Assembly: GCA_947589415.1 (NCBI GenBank)
Contig: CANQBP010000003.1
Span: forward strand, 1 to 64,000
DNA length: 64,000 nt
From: an uncultured Clostridia bacterium
GTDB taxonomy: Bacteria; Bacillota; Clostridia; Oscillospirales; Acutalibacteraceae
Direction of reading: 5' to 3'
Part shown: positions 18,959 through 28,076 of the stretch, piece after piece
Layout: the number at the start of each line of letters is the position of its first letter
Position numbering within the stretch: position 1 is the stretch's first letter
Made by a program: the position numbers and the translations under genes
The notes under the pieces: generated by a model
Seen by the model: only the letters and a program-made list of their open reading frames with translations
Told to the model about the DNA's origin: nothing
The model's database searches: none

Positions 18959-18987
18959 ATTATACCTTTTTTGTATATTTTTGTCAA
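18959..18987 (-). promoter_or_regulatory. Consensus promoter for 18479-18898
   Basis: Minus strand TTGACA (18982-18987), 17-bp spacer, TATAAT (18959-18964). Confidence 0.85.
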
Positions 18988-19315
18988 GAGTGAATTTCGA
19001 AAACAATCCGGCGGGCTGTTTTTGAAAGAGGGACACCCTGCGATAGGCGTCCCTACTGACGGTTTTGAATATTTTATCTCGCCGCGAATAGCGGCGACAG
19101 ATATTCCGTATAATATATTGTAATTATGCGGTATTACGGAATTATGCAGACATACGGATAAAAGTAAATGTATTTAATCGAGTTACTAAAGCTAAAACAG
19201 ACATTGTCAAAATGCAAAAATTCAAAAAAGGCAAAAATGTAAAGTAGTGACTTCAAAAGCAAACGGTCAGCGGATTTGTTTTCGCTGACCGTTTGCTTTT
19301 TTGGTGGGTTGTTAT
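18983..19315. repeat. ~330-bp noncoding direct repeat, copy B
   Basis: Matches 18150-18480. Confidence 0.92.
19255..19300 (-). terminator. Strong hairpin terminator downstream of 19348-19725
   Basis: AAAAGCAAACGGTCAGCG ... CGCTGACCGTTTGCTTTT, perfect 18-bp stem. Confidence 0.8.
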
Positions 19316-19347
19316 CCCGTTTTTTTACCGTAGTTTCGGCAGAATAA

Positions 19348-19725
19348 TCAATTTTCCGGATTTTCCGAATTGCAGGTTGTGGAGTGTCTTGCAGGAGCAT
19401 CATCAGATTTTTGAGTATTTTCGGCAACATCGAATAATTCGAGTTTGTAAAGAATTAACCAACTGTTTTCGGCTGTTTTTGCAAGGAAACGAATACACGT
19501 TGATACTGAAAATCCGATTATACACGATAAAAAAAATATAGTTGTCTTTATCTCTTGTGAAACCGTAAACATACTGTCGGTGCCTGACGTTTCCGATTTT
19601 GTAAATGCACACACACCGATAGCTATCAATAAAAGTAAAATAACAATATTGATTACGATTTCGGATTTTTTTATTTTATTGATCTCATCAAACATAAATA
19701 TCACCTCCTGTATAAAATATACCAA
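19348..19725 (-). CDS. Two-TM membrane protein; paralog of 18479-18898 with truncated zinc ribbon
   Basis: Same position, promoter and 3' region as 18479-18898; reading past the TGA gives LFCRNYGKKTG* matching FCGNCGNKLG*. Confidence 0.7.
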   Translation of the reverse strand: MVYFIQEVIFMFDEINKIKKSEIVINIVILLLLIAIGVCAFTKSETSGTDSMFTVSQEIKTTIFFLSCIIGFSVSTCIRFLAKTAENSWLILYKLELFDVAENTQKSDDAPARHSTTCNSENPEN

Positions 19726-19768
19726 AATGGGATATTTTAATTATACCGCTTTGGTATATTTTTGTCAA
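19719..19768 (-). promoter_or_regulatory. Consensus promoter with two ATACC-N5-GGTAT-type operators
   Basis: Minus strand TTGACA 19763-19768, TATAAT 19740-19745; ATACCGCTTTGGTAT 19743-19757 and ATACCAAAATGGGAT 19719-19733. Confidence 0.75.
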
Positions 19769-19778
19769 GGGTGATTTT

Positions 19779-19988
19779 ATGTTCCGCTTGAAAAAATTAA
19801 GAAAAGAAAGACATATTTCGCAGGTTAAACTTGCAATGGAGTTGAATATGTCGCAAAATACAATAAGCCGATATGAAAACGGGGAAAGGGAGGCAGGTTA
19901 CGAAACACTTATAAATATTGCGGATTACTTTAATGTTTCAATTGATTATCTCCTCGGAAGAACAGAAAACCCGAAAGTAAACAGGTGA
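19779..19988 (+). CDS. XRE-family HTH regulator
   Basis: LKKLRKERHISQVKLAMELNMSQNTISRYENGEREAGYETLINIADYFNVSIDYLLGRTEN. Confidence 0.95.
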   Translation: MFRLKKLRKERHISQVKLAMELNMSQNTISRYENGEREAGYETLINIADYFNVSIDYLLGRTENPKVNR

Positions 19989-20217
19989 ATTTCAGATTTG
20001 TACGGCAGTATGGCAGAAAAACCGAAAATCCGGTTGTGTACGGATATTTTACTGCCGTATTTTATCATACGTGAGGTTTGCTATATGTCGGGAGTACACG
20101 GTTAAATTTATTTTTATTTTATGTTGTTTTTATATGCGATTTGCATTATAATAGTACTTGTGTAACGGGTGGTAAAATGTGCCGTCCGTATATAAAAATA
20201 TTGGGAGAGGTAAAGGA

Positions 20218-21135
20218 ATGGATTGGACGGAAATAATCGTAACTGTTCCTGTCGGGGATATCGAAACAGCGGGAAATATTGCGCAAATGACCGTTCCCTA
20301 CGGAATATATATTGAGGATTATTCGAGCCTTGAACGTGAGGTGGCGGAAATAGCCAATATCGACCTTATAGATGAGGAACTTTTGAATAAGGACAGAACC
20401 CGCGGAAAAATACACCTGTATATAAGTCCCGAAGAAAATCCGTCGGAGGCCGTGTCATATATAAAGGAACGGCTCGAAGCACAAAATATTTCTTATGAGA
20501 TAAGTATGGGAAGTTGTGATGTGGAAAGCTGTCTTGAAAGCTGGAAAAAATATTTCGTTCCGACAAATGTCGGAGAAAAAATTCTTATAAGACCGATTTG
20601 GCATGATGATTATACTGCCAACGGCAGAATTGTGCTTAATCTTGAACCCGGTCTTGCTTTCGGTACGGGTACGCACGAAACAACAAGATTGTGTCTTGAG
20701 GCACTTGAAAAACATATCAAGGGCGGAGAAAAAATACTTGATGTCGGCTGCGGAAGCGGTATTCTTTCGGTTGCCGGCTTACTTCTCGGAGCAGATAGCG
20801 CAGTCGGAATTGATATTGATGAAATGGCAGTAAAAGCGTCAAGAGAAAATGCGGCACTTAATAATGTTCAGGACAGATATACGGGAATAAAGGGAAACCT
20901 TGCGGATAAGGCTGAAGGAACATATGATATAATTTTGGCGAATATAGTTGCCGATGCGATAATTTCACTTTCGGCGGATATAGAAAAGTTTATGGACAAA
21001 AATACCGTATATATCATGAGCGGAATTATTGACATAAGACTCGATGACGTGCTTTCCGGTCTGCCCGAAAGTATGACCGTTATAGAACAATATGAGGAAA
21101 AAGGTTGGTACTGCCTTGTGGCAAAAATGTCATGA
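20218..21135 (+). CDS. prmA: Ribosomal protein L11 methyltransferase
   Basis: PGLAFGTGTHETTRLCLEAL, ILDVGCGSGILSVAGLLLGADSAVGIDID, ANIVADAI. Confidence 0.95.
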   Translation: MDWTEIIVTVPVGDIETAGNIAQMTVPYGIYIEDYSSLEREVAEIANIDLIDEELLNKDRTRGKIHLYISPEENPSEAVSYIKERLEAQNISYEISMGSCDVESCLESWKKYFVPTNVGEKILIRPIWHDDYTANGRIVLNLEPGLAFGTGTHETTRLCLEALEKHIKGGEKILDVGCGSGILSVAGLLLGADSAVGIDIDEMAVKASRENAALNNVQDRYTGIKGNLADKAEGTYDIILANIVADAIISLSADIEKFMDKNTVYIMSGIIDIRLDDVLSGLPESMTVIEQYEEKGWYCLVAKMS

Positions 21136-21169
21136 GGTGTGTAAATTTTATTTTTGGAGGTCATTTGTA

Positions 21170-21778
21170 ATGAAAAAGAAAAAAGATATTTCCGGCTTGA
21201 TTTTTTCGGCAATTCTTGTTACGGCATTTGTTGTATGCTCTTATTTTTTCACAGGTATTATAAAAGGTGCAACGGGTCTTGACGATACGGTTAAAAAACT
21301 ACTTACCGAATTGGTATTTGTTGTATTCGGACTTATACTCTTTTATGCAACGAGAGTGGGGGACGGAAAACAGGTAAAGAGATTTTCACTTGCGGCTCTT
21401 ATATTGCTGGATTTGCCCGCCATATACATTATTCTTGCAAGTGCAGCACCGGGAATACCGTTCCCGTTTGATATTGACAGTTGTACCGAAATGGTGCAGC
21501 TTGCCGCTGTTGCACTCGGATATGGTGTACCCTATACATTCTTGAGCGGATATGAACTTGAGGCTTATGATGATGATAAAAACAAAACCGAGGGTGAGGT
21601 TAATTCAAAATCGAATACTGATGATGCAGATGAACAAGATAATGAAGATGATAATGAATTTGCTTTTGATGAAATGCCTGCGGCCGAGAAAATGGCAGAA
21701 GATGTAAAGAGCGAAGAAATCGAAGAGATTGAAGAAGTATCCGATACAGCTGACACGGCGGACTCTGACGGGGAATAA
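21170..21778 (+). CDS. Hypothetical membrane protein with acidic C-terminal tail
   Basis: TM-rich N-terminus, D/E-rich tail; SD GGAGG. Confidence 0.65.
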   Translation: MKKKKDISGLIFSAILVTAFVVCSYFFTGIIKGATGLDDTVKKLLTELVFVVFGLILFYATRVGDGKQVKRFSLAALILLDLPAIYIILASAAPGIPFPFDIDSCTEMVQLAAVALGYGVPYTFLSGYELEAYDDDKNKTEGEVNSKSNTDDADEQDNEDDNEFAFDEMPAAEKMAEDVKSEEIEEIEEVSDTADTADSDGE

Positions 21779-21831
21779 AACCGCCGCCTGACGGGAGATA
21801 ATAATTTATATTGAAATAAGAGGTGTTTATT

Positions 21832-22680
21832 ATGGCAGAGAAAAATATTAACGAAGAATGTACACATGACTGCGGTTCGTGTTCGGCAGATTGTTCTTCA
21901 AGAGAGGGAAACCTTAATATGTATGAAGAGCTTGCTCCGGGAAGTACGGTCAAAAAAATTATCGGTGTCGTGAGCGGAAAGGGCGGAGTAGGAAAATCTA
22001 TCGTTACATCACTTATGGCTGTTATGTTCAGCAGAAAAGGTTACAGAACGGCAATACTTGATGCCGATATAACAGGTCCGTCAATTCCGAAAGCGTTCGG
22101 AATAAAGGAAAATGTGAGGGGAACAGAGGACGGAATGATTCCCGTAAAAACTCATGGCGGGATAGATGTTATGTCGGTAAATCTTCTGCTTGAGAGTGAT
22201 ACCGACCCCGTTTTATGGAGAGGCCCTATCCTTGCGGGAACTGTTAAGCAGTTTTACAGTAATGTAATATGGGATAATGTTGACTATATGTTTGTTGATA
22301 TGCCTCCGGGAACGGGTGATGTTCCGCTGACGGTGTTCCAGTCGCTTCCGCTTGACGGAATAATCGTGGTAACATCACCGCAGGAATTGGTTTCAATGAT
22401 AGTTGAAAAGGCAATAAAAATGGCCCGGCTTATGAATATCCCGATACTTGGCGTCATTGAAAACATGAGCTATTTCGAATGTCCTGACTGTAAGAAAAAA
22501 TATTATCCGTTCGGGAAAAGCAAACTTGATGAAGTTGCAAATCAGTACGGAGTAGATATACTGGCACGTCTGCCGATCGACCCCGAAAGCGCAAGGGCCT
22601 GCGATGAGGGTAAAATTGAAAGTATTATCAATGAGTCTGCCGCCGCTGCCGCCGACAAATTAGAGGAAAAGCTGAAGTAA
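21832..22680 (+). CDS. mrp: Mrp/NBP35 family P-loop ATPase
   Basis: GVVSGKGGVGKSIVTSLMAVM, DADITGPSIPKAFG, DMPPGTGDVPLTVFQS, ECPDCKKKYYPFG. Confidence 0.93.
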   Translation: MAEKNINEECTHDCGSCSADCSSREGNLNMYEELAPGSTVKKIIGVVSGKGGVGKSIVTSLMAVMFSRKGYRTAILDADITGPSIPKAFGIKENVRGTEDGMIPVKTHGGIDVMSVNLLLESDTDPVLWRGPILAGTVKQFYSNVIWDNVDYMFVDMPPGTGDVPLTVFQSLPLDGIIVVTSPQELVSMIVEKAIKMARLMNIPILGVIENMSYFECPDCKKKYYPFGKSKLDEVANQYGVDILARLPIDPESARACDEGKIESIINESAAAAADKLEEKLK

Positions 22681-22688
22681 TGGTATGC

Positions 22689-22717
22689 GCATCCGTATAG
22701 GAACGATATACGGATGC
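22689..22717 (+). terminator. Terminator after mrp
   Basis: GCATCCGTATA-N7-TATACGGATGC-TTTT. Confidence 0.75.
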
Positions 22718-22885
22718 TTTTGGCATATTAACGGATTGCACACACGACAGAAATGTGCTAAAATTATGGTGCGGCGAATAAAAGCATGGATATTATTTCG
22801 ACAATGCGGTAAAATTCGCTTTGAAAACTACTCTCTGACTTGTTTTTGCAGGTCTTTTAAAATTTATTGAAAGAAGCTGAAATAA

Positions 22886-24082
22886 ATGGAATATATATTT
22901 TCCGATAAGGTACAAACCCTCAAGCCGTCAGCTATAAGGGAAATTTTTAAATATGCGTCAGACCCGACGGTCGTTTCACTTTCTGCGGGAAATCCGGCAC
23001 CGGAAGCGTTCCCCGCAGAAGAAATAGCAGACATATCCGATAAGATCCTTAGGGAAGAACCTGTTGCCGCACTTCAATACAGTGTGACAGAAGGATATCC
23101 CCCGCTTAGAAAAGCCGTATGGGATTATATGCAAAAAAAATATGCCGTTGGAGGAGATGACGACGATATACTTATAACATCGGGCGCACAACAAATTATG
23201 GATCTGTTTACAAAATCTGTGTGTAATGAGGGTGATGTTGTAATTTGTGAAGCTCCGAGTTTTATAGGTTCGCTTAATTCGTTCCGCTCATTTAACTGTC
23301 GGCTTTGCGGTGTACCTATGGAAAGCGACGGCATGAATATTGAAATTCTTGAAAAAGCACTTGCAGCCGAAAAAAATGTTAAGTTCATATATATTATTGC
23401 CAATTTCCAAAATCCGTCGGGAATTACGACAAGTTTGGAAAAACGTAAGGCTATATATGAACTTGCCAAAAAATATAATGTAATGATACTGGAAGATAAT
23501 CCGTATGGGGAGTTGAGGATAAGCGGTGAGGACGTTCCATGCATAAAGTCGCTTGATAAGGACGGGATAGTGGTTTATGCGGGGTCATTCTCAAAAGTTC
23601 TGTCGCCGGGAATGCGTATCGGGTTTGCTATTGCACCCAAAACCGTTTTGCAAAAAATGGTGGTGTGCAAACAGGGTGAGGACGTACATACCAATTCATG
23701 GGCGCAAATGGTGGCATACAAATTCCTTACCGAATATGATTTTGAGGCGCACCTTAAAAAACTGCGTGAGATATACAGGAAAAAAGCAAATTTCTGTATG
23801 AATCTTTTGGATAAATACCTCGTTCCTTCGGGAATAACATACGAAAAAATACAGGGCGGTCTGTTCATATGGTGCAAACTTCCCGATAACGCTAAAATAA
23901 CTATGTCTGAATTTTGCACTAAGGCTGTGCAGAATAAGGTGTGCGTCGTTCCCGGAAATGCTTTCCTTACAAATGAAAGTGAGCAAAGCAGTTCTTTCAG
24001 AATAAATTTCTCAACGCCGACAGACGAACAACTCGAAAAGGGAATAAAAATATTGGGTAAATTAGCCGAGGAGGTACTGTGA
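22886..24082 (+). CDS. PLP-dependent aminotransferase, class I/II (LysN/2-aminoadipate type)
   Basis: VVSLSAGNPAPEAFP, ALQYSVTEGYPPLRKAV, FQNPSGITTS, YAGSFSKVLSPGMRIGF. Confidence 0.92.
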   Translation: MEYIFSDKVQTLKPSAIREIFKYASDPTVVSLSAGNPAPEAFPAEEIADISDKILREEPVAALQYSVTEGYPPLRKAVWDYMQKKYAVGGDDDDILITSGAQQIMDLFTKSVCNEGDVVICEAPSFIGSLNSFRSFNCRLCGVPMESDGMNIEILEKALAAEKNVKFIYIIANFQNPSGITTSLEKRKAIYELAKKYNVMILEDNPYGELRISGEDVPCIKSLDKDGIVVYAGSFSKVLSPGMRIGFAIAPKTVLQKMVVCKQGEDVHTNSWAQMVAYKFLTEYDFEAHLKKLREIYRKKANFCMNLLDKYLVPSGITYEKIQGGLFIWCKLPDNAKITMSEFCTKAVQNKVCVVPGNAFLTNESEQSSSFRINFSTPTDEQLEKGIKILGKLAEEVL

Positions 24083-24083
24083 T

Positions 24084-25109
24084 ATGCAGGAGGCAAATAA
24101 GGAAAATGAAATAAACGAAAGAAAAAAAAGAATCTTTAGTGCTATACAGCCGAGCGGAACTATTACGCTCGGAAATTATCTCGGTGCGCTGCGAAATTGG
24201 GTGAATTTACAGAATGATTACGAGTGTATTTTTGCTGTTGCCGATCTTCATGCCATTACTGTAAGACAGGATCCCAAAGCATTTAAAAAGAATATACTTG
24301 AGGCTTATGCGCTGCTGCTTGCCTGCGGAATTGATACCGATAAGAGTATGTTTTTTATACAAAGTCATGTCCATACTCATGCCGAGCTTGCATGGCTGCT
24401 TAATTGCTACACGCAGTTCGGTGAGCTTTCGAGAATGACACAATTTAAGGATAAGTCGCAAAAACACGCCGATAATGTTAATGCGGGACTCTTTACATAT
24501 CCCTCGCTTATGGCAGCGGATATTCTGCTTTACCAAGCTGACCTCGTTCCTGTGGGGGCAGATCAGGTGCAGCATCTTGAACTGACAAGAAATATTGCTG
24601 AAAGATTTAACGGGGTATATGGAAAAACCTTTACCGTGCCCGATGCTTATGTCGGAACTGTGGGGGCAAGAGTAATGTCGCTGCAGAATCCAATGAAGAA
24701 AATGTCTAAATCCGACGAAAATGTTAATGCGTGGGTGGCTGTGCTTGATAAACCCGAAACAATTATAAAGAAATTTAAGCGTGCCGTTACCGACAGCGAT
24801 TCAAAGGTGTGCATCGGTGAGGGTAAGGACGGAATTAACAATCTTATCGGTATAATGAGTGCGGTTACGGGCAAAACTGCCGATGAGATTACTGAAGAAT
24901 TTGAGGGTAAGGGATACGGTGATTTTAAGAATGCGGTCGGAGAGGCTGTTATAGAGGAGCTTAGACCGATACAGAAAAAATTCTCGGAATATATCGGGGA
25001 TAAAGCATATCTTGAAGAACAATACCGCAAGGGTGCGGAGTCTGCATTGAAGCTCTCTCAAAGAACACTGGATAAGGTGATGAAAAAAATAGGATATCTG
25101 CCGAAATAA
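24084..25109 (+). CDS. trpS: Tryptophanyl-tRNA synthetase
   Basis: IFSAIQPSGTITLGNYLGALRNWV, KKMSKSDEN (KMSKS motif). Confidence 0.97.
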   Translation: MQEANKENEINERKKRIFSAIQPSGTITLGNYLGALRNWVNLQNDYECIFAVADLHAITVRQDPKAFKKNILEAYALLLACGIDTDKSMFFIQSHVHTHAELAWLLNCYTQFGELSRMTQFKDKSQKHADNVNAGLFTYPSLMAADILLYQADLVPVGADQVQHLELTRNIAERFNGVYGKTFTVPDAYVGTVGARVMSLQNPMKKMSKSDENVNAWVAVLDKPETIIKKFKRAVTDSDSKVCIGEGKDGINNLIGIMSAVTGKTADEITEEFEGKGYGDFKNAVGEAVIEELRPIQKKFSEYIGDKAYLEEQYRKGAESALKLSQRTLDKVMKKIGYLPK

Positions 25110-25144
25110 TGTGTTTGACGAATCGGTTTTTTGGAGGGAGTGAA

Positions 25145-25567
25145 ATGTTTTTCTTTTTGACACATACGGCATTGCTTCTAAGCGGAATTTATGAATGTTA
25201 CAGACTGTTTGATATCATAGGTTCTTACGGCGATATATCCGAATCCTTATCGGAAATATCGTCTGACAGTGCTGCGTATGAACAGCTCCTCGGAGTACAA
25301 AACGGCATGATAACAGAGGCGGTTATATGCGGAGTACTTTTGCTCCTGACGGTTATATGCCTTATCTTATACATAAAAAATATTCTGCTAAGAAGTCTTT
25401 TTGCTGTTTTTAACAGTTCTGCGGGGGATTTTATAAGAACAACGAACCGCAGCGGTAACAACTCAAGCAGGAATATCGGAAAGCGTAATGCTGACGGGAG
25501 TTTTATTAAAACCACAAATAACGGTAAATTCGATAAAACGCAGAATGATAAAGAGGGTAGTGACTGA
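25145..25567 (+). CDS. Hypothetical membrane protein
   Basis: SD GGAGGG; two hydrophobic segments and polar tail. Confidence 0.6.
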   Translation: MFFFLTHTALLLSGIYECYRLFDIIGSYGDISESLSEISSDSAAYEQLLGVQNGMITEAVICGVLLLLTVICLILYIKNILLRSLFAVFNSSAGDFIRTTNRSGNNSSRNIGKRNADGSFIKTTNNGKFDKTQNDKEGSD

Positions 25568-25605
25568 CATATATACCTGCCTGATTTTTATGTGGGGGTG
25601 AAACT

Positions 25606-26532
25606 GTGCAAAAAAGCGGAAGTCGGAGTTCAAGGAAAAAACTCATGATGATAGTGAACCCGAGATCGGGCAAACATAAATTGAATATTTCCACGGGTAA
25701 GATAGCGGAAATATTTGATAAAAAGGATATAGAAGTGGCTGCGTACTTTACATCTCCGGAGTATAATGCCGACTATCTTGTAGAGGAACATATTAGTGAG
25801 TGTGACATGATAGGCTGCTGCGGTGGTGACGGAACAATAAGCGAAACCATATCCGGAATAATGCGGTCTGACATAAAAAAACCTCTTGGCTTTATTCCTA
25901 TGGGAACAACAAACGATCTTGCAAGAAGTCTTTGTTTGCATACAAACCCCGTAAAGGCGGCAAAAACTATTGCTGCGGGGGAGATATACCCTTTTGACAT
26001 AGGCAGCTTTAACGATGAGTATTTTGTTTATATAGCGTCATTCGGCGCTTTTACGGAGGTGTCATACGCAACCCCGCAAAAAGCTAAAAATATTTTCGGC
26101 AGACTTGCGTATATTTTCGGGGCAGTTAAATATCTTCATAAAATAAAATCACATCATGTCAAAGTTATAACTGACGACAGGAGCTGCGAGGGAGATTATA
26201 TTTTCGGTGCGGTGACAAATTCGGCTTCCGTTGCGGGATTGTTTAAATTTGAGGATGATATGGTGGATTTCTCCGACGGGAAATTTGAAGTTATATTGAT
26301 AAAGCAGCCGAAAAATATTATGAATGCGCTTGCAACGGTTCTATCAATGCTTAATAAATCATACGGTCATGAAAATATAATATTGTTCCATGCCTCCGAA
26401 ATAAAAATAACTTCCGAAGAACCTCTTGATTGGGCTGTCGACGGTGAACATAAAAATGGGGGAAAAAATATCAATATAAAAAACAACCGTTGTGCCGTTA
26501 ATATGATCATGAGGAAACACGGCAGGCATTAG
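25606..26532 (+). CDS. Diacylglycerol kinase-family lipid kinase (YegS/DgkB-like)
   Basis: KLMMIVNPRSGKHK, GCCGGDGTISETISGIM, LGFIPMGTTNDLARSL, EPLDWAVDGEH. Confidence 0.94.
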   Translation: MQKSGSRSSRKKLMMIVNPRSGKHKLNISTGKIAEIFDKKDIEVAAYFTSPEYNADYLVEEHISECDMIGCCGGDGTISETISGIMRSDIKKPLGFIPMGTTNDLARSLCLHTNPVKAAKTIAAGEIYPFDIGSFNDEYFVYIASFGAFTEVSYATPQKAKNIFGRLAYIFGAVKYLHKIKSHHVKVITDDRSCEGDYIFGAVTNSASVAGLFKFEDDMVDFSDGKFEVILIKQPKNIMNALATVLSMLNKSYGHENIILFHASEIKITSEEPLDWAVDGEHKNGGKNINIKNNRCAVNMIMRKHGRH

Positions 26533-26657
26533 TACGGTTTTGTTGCCTGCAGAATAATTTTTGACAAGTTTAAAAGAAAATTTGACAAGAATACTTGACA
26601 TTTTGAAAAATCTATGCTATCATATTAACCATAAGATATGCAGACGGAGATACTGTT

Positions 26658-26969
26658 ATGGACAGAAAGGAAATTCTTGAAAAAAATAAGGAAAAGAACC
26701 GCAGTGGTCTTGATGAAAGAGAACAGCGGGTTTATAATTTTTCTTTCGGCGTCGGTGCTGTTATTGTTGGGGTTCTTTGTCTGGTATTCAGTCTTTATAA
26801 GGCGTTGAACCGTGAGCCGTTTTATGAGTATGTCGTAATTATAACGGCGTATTTATGTACAGTCTTTATTTATCAATTTAAAAATCTGAAAAGACTCCGA
26901 TATCTTATATCGGGTATAGTAACAGGAGTTGCAGCGGCTGTCTGCATGGTCTTGTTCTTTATGGTGTGA
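26658..26969 (+). CDS. Small membrane protein cotranscribed with XRE regulator
   Basis: Three hydrophobic segments; 4 bp from the XRE gene. Confidence 0.65.
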   Translation: MDRKEILEKNKEKNRSGLDEREQRVYNFSFGVGAVIVGVLCLVFSLYKALNREPFYEYVVIITAYLCTVFIYQFKNLKRLRYLISGIVTGVAAAVCMVLFFMV

Positions 26970-26973
26970 GAAA

Positions 26974-27186
26974 ATGAACGATATAATCTTTCAGAACAGA
27001 CTGCGTGTGGCCAGGGCGGAGAAACGAATATCACAGGGTGAGCTTGCCGAAACGGTGGGGGTTTCAAGACAGACCATCAGCTCAATAGAAAATAATCAGT
27101 TTTGTCCCAGCGCAAAGTTGGCTTTGCTTTTGTGCATAGCTCTTGATAAAAAATTTGAGGAGCTTTTCTTTTTTGAAGAAAGCTGA
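26974..27186 (+). CDS. XRE-family HTH regulator
   Basis: NRLRVARAEKRISQGELAETVGVSRQTISSIENNQFCPSAKLALLLCIALDKKFEELFFFEE. Confidence 0.94.
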   Translation: MNDIIFQNRLRVARAEKRISQGELAETVGVSRQTISSIENNQFCPSAKLALLLCIALDKKFEELFFFEES

Positions 27187-27230
27187 ATTTATTTGTTTAT
27201 AAGTTTTAATCTTCATATACATTCCTCCTA

Positions 27231-27276
27231 AAAACGGTCAATCCCTCGGTGTGTGCCGAGGGATTTGCCGTTTTTG
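27231..27276. terminator. Bidirectional terminator between XRE and Crp/Fnr genes
   Basis: AAAACGGTCAATCCCTCGG...CCGAGGGATTTGCCGTTTTT. Confidence 0.8.
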
Positions 27277-27280
27277 TTCT

Positions 27281-27940
27281 TTAAAGATGTTCTTTGAGGA
27301 TTTCTGCATCGAGAATTTCAATTTTACCGTAACCCGTCTTAACTGCGCCTATTTTTGCAAGGTCATTTATGAGCCTGCTCACGGTTACTCTTGTTGTTCC
27401 TATGATACTTCCTATTTCTTCGTGGGTTGCCGATATTATACTGTTATTGTTTTGCTTTGTACATTCAAGTAAAAATTGGCAAAGTCTGACCTTAGCACTC
27501 CAAAAAGCAATGGAGTCCAATTGTGAGGATAGCAGCCTTATTGTATTTGATTGAAGTCTTAGAAGTTCAAGGGCAGTTTGGGGTTTGCGGCGTATAATGT
27601 CGGTAAGCATATTTTTGCTGATGAGAATAAGCTCCGAGCGTATCACGGCTTTTGCGGAGGACATTCTTTCCCGTCCGTCAAAAAATGAAGCCTCACCGAA
27701 TACCGCACCCTCTGTTATAACAGACAGTGTTTTTTCCGAGCCGTTTTCGGACGTTATGAATATTTTTACCCGCCCCTTTTTAAGATAGTAGAAATAATCG
27801 GGAGAGTCGCCTTGAGAATAGATTATTTTTCCTATATCGTATATTCTCGACATGGGCATGGATTCCAATATATCGGTAAGCTCATTTGCCTGTGATATTT
27901 TACCCTTTTGGAGGTACATTGTCGGATTTTCCTTTGGCAT
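27281..27940 (-). CDS. Crp/Fnr family transcriptional regulator
   Basis: Cyclic-nucleotide-binding-like domain IIYSQGDSPDYFYYLKKGRVKIF; HTH ATHEEIGSIIGTTRVTVSRLINDLAKIGAV. Confidence 0.94.
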   Translation of the reverse strand: MPKENPTMYLQKGKISQANELTDILESMPMSRIYDIGKIIYSQGDSPDYFYYLKKGRVKIFITSENGSEKTLSVITEGAVFGEASFFDGRERMSSAKAVIRSELILISKNMLTDIIRRKPQTALELLRLQSNTIRLLSSQLDSIAFWSAKVRLCQFLLECTKQNNNSIISATHEEIGSIIGTTRVTVSRLINDLAKIGAVKTGYGKIEILDAEILKEHL

Positions 27941-28076
27941 TGATATGCTCCTTTCTTAAATATTATATTTCACGAAATTTTATTGAATATCTCAAATTGT
28001 ATCATACTTTACATTCTTTTTCAAGGTAATGTGAGATAATAGGTGAAACGGATACAAATAAAAGAGATGATGTAGC

